A stretch of 64,000 nt of DNA from Chamaecyparis obtusa (taxonomy: Eukaryota; Streptophyta; Pinopsida; Cupressales; Cupressaceae), in the NCBI GenBank assembly GCA_027943335.1, contig BSBK01000524.1, positions 62,001-126,000 of the forward strand, in the 5' to 3' direction. This document shows positions 59,100 through 64,000 of this stretch, piece after piece. Each line of letters begins with the position of its first letter. Position 1 is the stretch's first letter. The position numbers and the translations under genes were made by a program. The notes beneath the pieces are model-generated. The model made no database searches, was not told where the DNA came from, and saw only the letters and a program-made list of their open reading frames with translations.

Positions 59100-60402
59100 T
59101 GTTACTACCTTTGTAAACATATCTGCTGGATTATCATCTGTATGGCTCTTTTCTAGCTTTAACTACCCATCATCCAAAACTGACCGAATGAAATGGTACC
59201 ACAACTATATGTGTTTGTCTTTGAGTGCAAAGAAGAATTTTTCACAAGATGAATGGCACTTTGACTATCTATATGCATAAAATTATCCGCCTGTGAATGG
59301 CCCAATTCTTCCATGAAGAATTGAAGCCATATCATCTCCTTGGCTACCTCTGTATCAACAACATACTCTGCCTTTGTAGTGGATAAAGAAAACACCTTTT
59401 GTAGTCGAGAAATCCAACTGACTGTTGTCCCACCAAAAGTAAATACATAGTCTATAGTACTCTGCATGCTATCTATATCTCTTGCTAAATTTGAGTCAAC
59501 ATAGCCTTGTACAGTAGTAGTAGATCCCCCAAAGTGTAGACACTTATTGGATGTACCTCTCAAATATATGAGAATCCATTTGACTACATTCCAATGCTCA
59601 ATACTAGGGTGACTCATATATCGGCTAATGATAGCCACTGCGTGTGAAATATCTATCCTAGTACATACCATAGCATACATTAAGCTCCCTATAGCTGAAG
59701 CATAAGGTACCTTAGACATTTTTGCCTCCTCTTCTGATGTCTTAGGACACATCTTCTTAGTCAATTTCAAATGACTAGGCAAAGGTGTGCTGACAACTTT
59801 GACATTCTCCATATAGAAACGTTGCAACACCTTCTTAATATAATCAGCCTGAGATAAAGTCAACTTCCTATTTTTTCTATCTCTACAAATTTTCATACCA
59901 AGGATTTTTTTTTCTGCCCCCAAATCCTTCATAGCAAATGAATGTGCCAACTGTTGTTTCAATCCCTTAATGTGATTCATGTTAGACCCATCTACAAGCA
60001 TATCATCAACATATAAGCATAAAATAATGTAGCTATCATCATCCAACCTCTTAAAATAAATACAATGGTCAAAATGACACTGAGTGTATCTATGCTCATT
60101 CATAAAAGTGTCAAACTTAATATACCATTGCCGAGGGGCTTGCTTCAAGCCGTATAAATTTTTCTGCAATCTGCACACCAAACTCTCCTTACCCTTGACC
60201 TCAAATCCTTGTGGCTATGCCATATACAATTTTTTCATCCAAATCACCATGAAGAAAAACTATTTTGACATCAAGCTACTTTAAATGCAAATCTTCAGCA
60301 ACCACAATACTTAAAACAGTACGTATAGAAGTCATTTTAACAACTGGAGAAAATATCTCATCAAAATCAATGCCCTTTTTCTATGCAAATCCTTTTACAA
60401 CT
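59100..60402 (-). pseudogene. Copia RT C-terminal part and RNase H
   Basis: A 340-codon open frame (60181-59159) starts inside [22 protein letters not shown], then the catalytic box CLYVDDMLVDG with both aspartates intact, ADYIKKVLQRFYMENVKVVS, and PYASAIGSLMYAMVCTRIDI. RNase H follows: VQGYVDSNLARDIDSMQSTI (first Asp present; W of the usual DxDW replaced), SLSTTKAEYVVDTEVAKEMI (Glu present), FMHIDSQSAIHLVKNSSLHS (second Asp present). The last block degenerates near 59200 before the usual DIFTK-like end. Upstream (60402-60182) a shifted frame still reads DVKIVFLHGDLDEKIVYG. Truncated, but unusually open for this window. Confidence 0.9.
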
Positions 60403-61246
60403 TGTAGACACAGAAAATTGGCAAAGGCTTAATTCAATCAGAAAGGTGCAACAAATCATCAAAATAGCACTAAAAATCAATAAATGGAACAAAGGCAAGT
60501 CAAATCAAAGGAAAATTCAATTAAATGATTAAATGATTAAATAAAGCTTGAAAAGGAGAAAAACACTAAGAAATTGATTAAATTCAATTAATGACATAGT
60601 TGTTGAAAGCAAAAATTAAAATGAACCTCTTACCCTTCATGGCTAAATTTAATTACTTTAATTAATTAATAAATATCTAATTTCCCTCAACAAAGCAAAA
60701 AGGAGACAAAATGGACACAAATCACTCACTTTTGTTGAAATGGTCCAGCCTTTTAAAACCATTTAAATGTTTGTCCCCCATTTAGGGACAAAGCAAAGCC
60801 AATTGACCTTACCCAAGCATAACCATGGTTATCTCACTCTACCCCCTACCTTTGGGAAAATCTTATAAATAGAAGGCATTTTGAGGCATTAATCATCCAC
60901 TCCATATCTTTGAATTACATCAAAGCTCTTGCAATTTGCATCCACATCACTCACTTAGCATTTTAATTGATAATTAGCTTCAATTGTTGATCATTTTGTA
61001 GATTTCTTATCAAATAGAGCTAGAATTTGATAATTAGATCTAGTTTGCATATCATTCTTAGTTCAATTCTCATAATTAGAGTGTCACTAGTGAGGATTTG
61101 CAGCTGAGAGCCTCATTTACCACTTCAATTTAGAGAACCATGAGATATTTAGATTAATTGTGCATTATTTAGATTAGTTTGCTTTGAATAGTGTAAATTC
61201 TCTTTAAATCTTGTTATTTCATGAAGGTGTAAATCACTCACACACA
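60403..61246 (+). repeat. Tat/Ogre-like 5' LTR
   Basis: 844 bp, tgtagacacaga...cactcacacaca. TATA-like region ttataaatagaaggc at about 60864-60878. Layout parallels the LTRs at 24865 and 53452. Confidence 0.8.
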
Positions 61247-61248
61247 AA

Positions 61249-61266
61249 TAGCGCCCATCGTGGGGC
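61249..61266 (+). promoter_or_regulatory. Primer-binding site, gcgcc type
   Basis: tagcgcccatcgtggggc lies two bases after the LTR and resembles the tggcgcc-type primer sites of Athila/Tat elements, one to two mismatches from the common form. I cannot name the tRNA with certainty. Confidence 0.7.
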
Positions 61267-61339
61267 TCTAGGCCTCAAATTTATCATAATTTCCATGTTA
61301 TTTGCAAAATTTAGGCTAGAATTGCATGATTTTTCTCAC

Positions 61340-62060
61340 TGTTTGCAGGTTACAGAAAAGAAATCACGCCTACCGGTAAAGAAATCACGCCTAAAGAAAA
61401 GAGATGTCGCTCGCGGAAATTAAAATGTCACCTAGAGTCTGAACGATCACGCTTTTCAGCCTGCAGAATCACGCTTCTGGCGAAAGAAATCACGCCTGCA
61501 GAAATCAAATTCTCACGTCACGGACAAGCAGCTGATGCCTTTGGTCATTTAGATGTCGCCTGCACAGAATTAAAAGCCGCGGCCGAGGAATCATTTTATG
61601 CCTGGTGTAAAGGGAGTTTCCTGCCTTTCTCATTTAATTTCTCGCTTTGAGTATTTTAAATGTCGCTTTGGATTAATTAAATGTCGCTTCTCTGAATTAA
61701 TTTGTCGCTTGTAATAAAGAGTTCACACGTTATTTTAATTTGATATCGCACTTGATTACTTTAATCTCGCTTGAGCCCCTTTTGGTGACGCTCACGGTTA
61801 AAGTAATTACATCTTTATTAAATTAGATCTCGCGTTTAGCATGGACAATGTCGCCTGGTTTAGCATTTATATTGTATCAGAGTAATTACTGTTGTCGCGT
61901 GTATTAAAGATTTCACGCGTTTGCAAAATTTGATATCGCACTTGCCTATTTTAATCTCGCTTGAGCCCCTTTTGGTGATGCTCACGGTTAAAGTAGTCAC
62001 GTCTTTGTTAAATTTTATCTCGCCTGTAGTCTGGATGATGTCGCCTGACTGTATTTTCTC
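61340..62060 (+). repeat. Leader repeat region with CpG-bearing motifs and 190-bp duplication
   Basis: Many copies of tcacgc, gtcgc, tctcgc and atatcgc words every 15-40 bp. From about 61702 a unit repeats with period 190 bp: ttgagccccttttggtga occurs at 61771 and 61961, each preceded by tgatatcgcacttg and followed by gctcacggttaaagta. The units carry substitutions and small indels. Confidence 0.85.
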
Positions 62061-62130
62061 TATTTTGTCAAAAATGTTAAAATAAAGACTGTATGCTAAC
62101 TTCACTGTCATTTTTTTTTGTCTCAAGAGC

Positions 62131-62310
62131 ATGGTCTGTCATAAGAAAGTGCAAAAACTAGAGAGAAGGCACAACTTAGAGGAGAAATTGATCTCTAAAA
62201 GGATAAGGAAAGAAAATCGGGTACATTCTACCTTTGTTCTCAACAATAATTTAGAGAAAGAAGTAGAATTATATGCTAAATACATTGCTGTTGTAGATGC
62301 TTACAAATGA
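62131..62310 (+). CDS. Small upstream ORF in Tat/Ogre-like leader, unrecognised
   Basis: A 59-codon frame (ATG 62131, TGA 62308-62310) encodes a strongly basic and charged peptide: it begins MVCHKKVQKLERRHNLEEKL, then SKRIRKENRVHSTF and NNNLEKEVELYAKYIAVV. It lies between the repeat-rich leader and gag. Its heptad-like Leu/charged spacing could form a helix. Ogre elements carry an extra ORF ahead of gag, but this one is much shorter than those I know and I see no homology. It could be a regulatory upstream ORF or chance. Confidence 0.3.
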   Translation: MVCHKKVQKLERRHNLEEKLISKRIRKENRVHSTFVLNNNLEKEVELYAKYIAVVDAYK

Positions 62311-63431
62311 AAATATGTCTCATTAAATTGGGAGTTTAGTCCTTAAGTTTGTAAGAATGTTGCAAATATTTTGGTAAAAAGAATCAAAAGCATAATCAAT
62401 TATATCATTTTAAGCTTTGATTTTGGTTTCCCCTCATTTTGTTTGTATTGTGTTGACTAACTTGTTGGTGGAGGGAACATTTTGCTAAGGTAAGAGAAGG
62501 ATTTGGAGAGAAAATGAAAGATCTACTACTTAAAAATGCGCCTAGCCTTTGCTAGCATCGTTTGAGGTATTTCTCTCATCAAGCTTGCAAACTTCTCTTA
62601 AATTGTGGCATTTTCAAAGTTCAAAATATAGTTTAATCATAAAAGGAAAAAATAAACACTTCAATTCTAAGAACCCCTTTGTCATGGGGTTGAAAAAGAA
62701 CCAAATTGATTGTGAGTGTTTGGGATAAGGGAAAAGCAGTAGGGATATGCTCTTCACTCTTTGAGTGAATCAAATTTCCAAACTTGCTTTACCAAATCCA
62801 CTTTTCATGCTTTCAAATGAACATGTTTAAAACTTAGTGGGCTCACCTCCCGAGATTGCCTTAGAAGGGCCGGTGAGAGGGACAGCCCAAAGTGGGATAC
62901 ACTTGCTTTTGCCATGAGAATCTGACCCACTATAAAATGAAACGCGGGTATCCTTAATGGGGTACACGACAAAAAGGATTTTAGCTTTTTCAAACTTCCT
63001 CTAGTAGTCCTAACGGATTGCGCAAAATCGTGCTTTTGTGTGTGTGGGAAGCCCCTTAACATAGTTGGGGGATGAAAAGCTAAGATCTATTTTGAACGGA
63101 AAACTTACTACATAACGGTAAAATAGCAAAACTACCTATTAGATCCATGTTTACGAACCAATTATGTGCTAGGTAGATTGTGTGGAAGCTATTCTTGTGT
63201 TTAAACCTGTGAAAACGTTAAAAAATATACACATTAGAGCATTCTAGGGATATGGTACCCAATTGATGTGTGTGTTGAGATTGTTTTTATTTTCAAACAA
63301 GATATTCCAAAGTTATTGATCAAAACACCATTAAAATTTTTAACCATTTAAAATTGATCAAAAACTTTTACCTTATTCCAAAAAAATAGCTTATCAAGAG
63401 AAGAAAGTCAACATACCCTTAAAGTTTGTTC
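62311..63431 (+). other. Tat/Ogre-like leader between small ORF and gag
   Basis: About 1.1 kb without a recognisable gene. A less AT-rich segment at 62820-63060 (ctcccgagattgcc, gaaacgcgggtatcc) stands out and may be structured. The minus-strand frame at 62805-63062 is probably chance. Confidence 0.45.
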
Positions 63432-64000
63432 ATGCCTGTTATTACAAGGTCACTCTCTATAAGGAAAGTATTACAAATAGATGGGACCTACAACGGAGAA
63501 GAGCTCCCATTTCCAAAGAACACTTTCATTACTTCACGAGTGACTGAAAAACCCGCTAAGGCAAAGAACATTAACAAGATGTTTAGCGGTACCCTAGGAA
63601 ATATCGATCCCAACAACCAAGGGAACAATATGAATGGGGGTATAGATCCTAACAACAATCAAGGGAACAACATGAATGGGGGTATGGATCTTAACAACAA
63701 TCAAGGAAATTCTAATAATGGAGGAAGAGATCCTAATTCTCAAGAGGCAAATTCACAAGGCAACAACTTATTTCCTCCTCATAATACAAACTTACCCCCA
63801 ACTACGGAAGAAGCCACGGTTGAAAGAGCGTTAGAGGCAAGACAATGTCCTTATTTCATAGAACTAATGAAAAAGACCATGCTTATGGATAAAGAAAAAC
63901 ACTTCATGGACTTAATACAAACGGGGGTAAAGCTACCTAAAGATTTTGACATAGAGCAATTAAAGCCCAAGGAAATAGAAGACCCTATGGAAGCAATAAG
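63432..64000 (+). CDS. Gag of Tat/Ogre-like element, N-terminal part, open to window edge
   Basis: ATG at 63432 opens a frame that runs without a stop to base 64000 (189 codons and beyond). It begins MPVITRSLSIRKVLQIDG and has a proline/lysine segment (ELPFPKNTFITSRVTEKPAK). An Asn/Gly-rich tandem repeat at about 63600-63740 (PNNQGNNMNGG and variants, about 13-14 codons per unit) follows, then a helical acidic region typical of gag N-terminal halves (VERALEARQCPYFIELMKK, DKEKHFMDLIQTGVKLPKDF). Gag would form the particle; zinc knuckles, if any, lie outside the window. Codon texture is continuous and there is no internal stop, so it may be intact. The gag assignment rests on position after LTR and primer site plus composition. 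Confidence 0.7.
   Translation, partial: MPVITRSLSIRKVLQIDGTYNGEELPFPKNTFITSRVTEKPAKAKNINKMFSGTLGNIDPNNQGNNMNGGIDPNNNQGNNMNGGMDLNNNQGNSNNGGRDPNSQEANSQGNNLFPPHNTNLPPTTEEATVERALEARQCPYFIELMKKTMLMDKEKHFMDLIQTGVKLPKDFDIEQLKPKEIEDPMEAI

Larger units (their letters stand above)
58517..60402 (-). mobile_element. Ty1/copia element, 3' half, minus strand
   Basis: A 399-bp LTR (58517-58915, tgttag...ctaaca) is followed on its right by a copia polypurine tract and by RNase H and RT on the minus strand. It interrupts the second chromovirus protease. The RT amino end, integrase, gag and 5' LTR are absent: the sequence is cut at 60402 by the Tat-type LTR that starts at 60403. The base string left of its LTR is ggata; the matching copy would lie beyond the missing half. 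Confidence 0.88.
60403..64000 (+). mobile_element. 5' end of a Tat/Ogre-like gypsy element
   Basis: An LTR (60403-61246) is followed by a tagcgcccatcgtggggc primer site, a leader of about 2.2 kb with a short ORF, and an open gag frame that runs off the window. The LTR interrupts the copia RT. The left flanking 5-mer is caact; its partner is outside the window. Long leaders, an extra ORF ahead of gag and gcgcc-type primer sites are known from Tat/Ogre elements. The open gag suggests a younger copy than its neighbours. Confidence 0.82.

Noticed and set aside
61860..62132. 90-codon minus-strand frame in the Tat/Ogre-like leader
   Set aside because: Runs through the 190-bp tandem repeat and lacks a domain; more likely incidental.

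Overview
This window is plant nuclear DNA from a large, repeat-dominated genome. It is about two-thirds A+T and contains no host gene I can recognise. Nearly everything identifiable is an LTR retrotransposon or its debris: Ty3/gypsy chromoviruses carrying a chromodomain, Ty3/gypsy Tat/Athila-type elements, Ty1/copia elements, and one non-autonomous TRIM/LARD-like element. Long nests of old, stop-riddled elements with slowly decaying LTRs would fit a gymnosperm, but that is inference; the sequence itself only shows a seed-plant-type repeat landscape.

Layout. 1-3879: AT-rich DNA with a (TC)n tract and no gene. 3880-5745: a truncated, decayed chromovirus pol on the + strand, followed by a Tourist/Harbinger-like MITE candidate (5751-6031). 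6035-10753: unassigned DNA with long CT-rich and GA-rich blocks. 10754-20742: a Ty1/copia element with both LTRs (about 1.5 kb each), decayed gag-pol, and inside its RT a very young 2,246-bp non-autonomous LTR element (15719-17964; TSD gtatc; one mismatch between its 334-bp LTRs). 20743-23873: remains of a minus-strand copia element split by a solo chromovirus LTR (21679-22530; TSD aaact).

24865-48238: a Tat-type element whose LTRs are about 930 bp and lie on both sides of a (TA)n tract. Its gag, protease and most of RT are deleted. Inside it, flanked by a single 5-bp duplication (attat at 28912-28916 and 46282-46286), sits the most striking object of the window: a 17.4-kb minus-strand chromovirus array with four LTRs and three complete internal regions that share the LTRs between them (LTR-int-LTR-int-LTR-int-LTR). 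The three units are all inactivated, but pairs of units share different stop codons in different segments, so the array is mosaic.

48336-52960 is AT-rich and unassigned; it holds a roughly 22-bp-period array of small inverted repeats (49983-50235). A copia LTR end and gag remnant follow (to 53451), then a Tat-type LTR fragment (53452-about 54480), a second minus-strand chromovirus (about 54484-58516), a minus-strand copia 3' half inserted into it (58517-60402), and finally the 5' end of a further Tat/Ogre-like element (60403 onward). That last element has an intact LTR, a tRNA primer site, a repeat-rich 2.2-kb leader, a small upstream ORF and an open gag running off the window edge.

The elements do not cooperate as a pathway. 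Their relations are stratigraphic: TRIM in copia; solo LTR in old copia; chromovirus array in Tat element; copia in chromovirus; Tat in copia. The nesting gives a relative order of insertion that LTR divergence agrees with qualitatively. All statements rest on reading the sequence; no alignment or database search was run.
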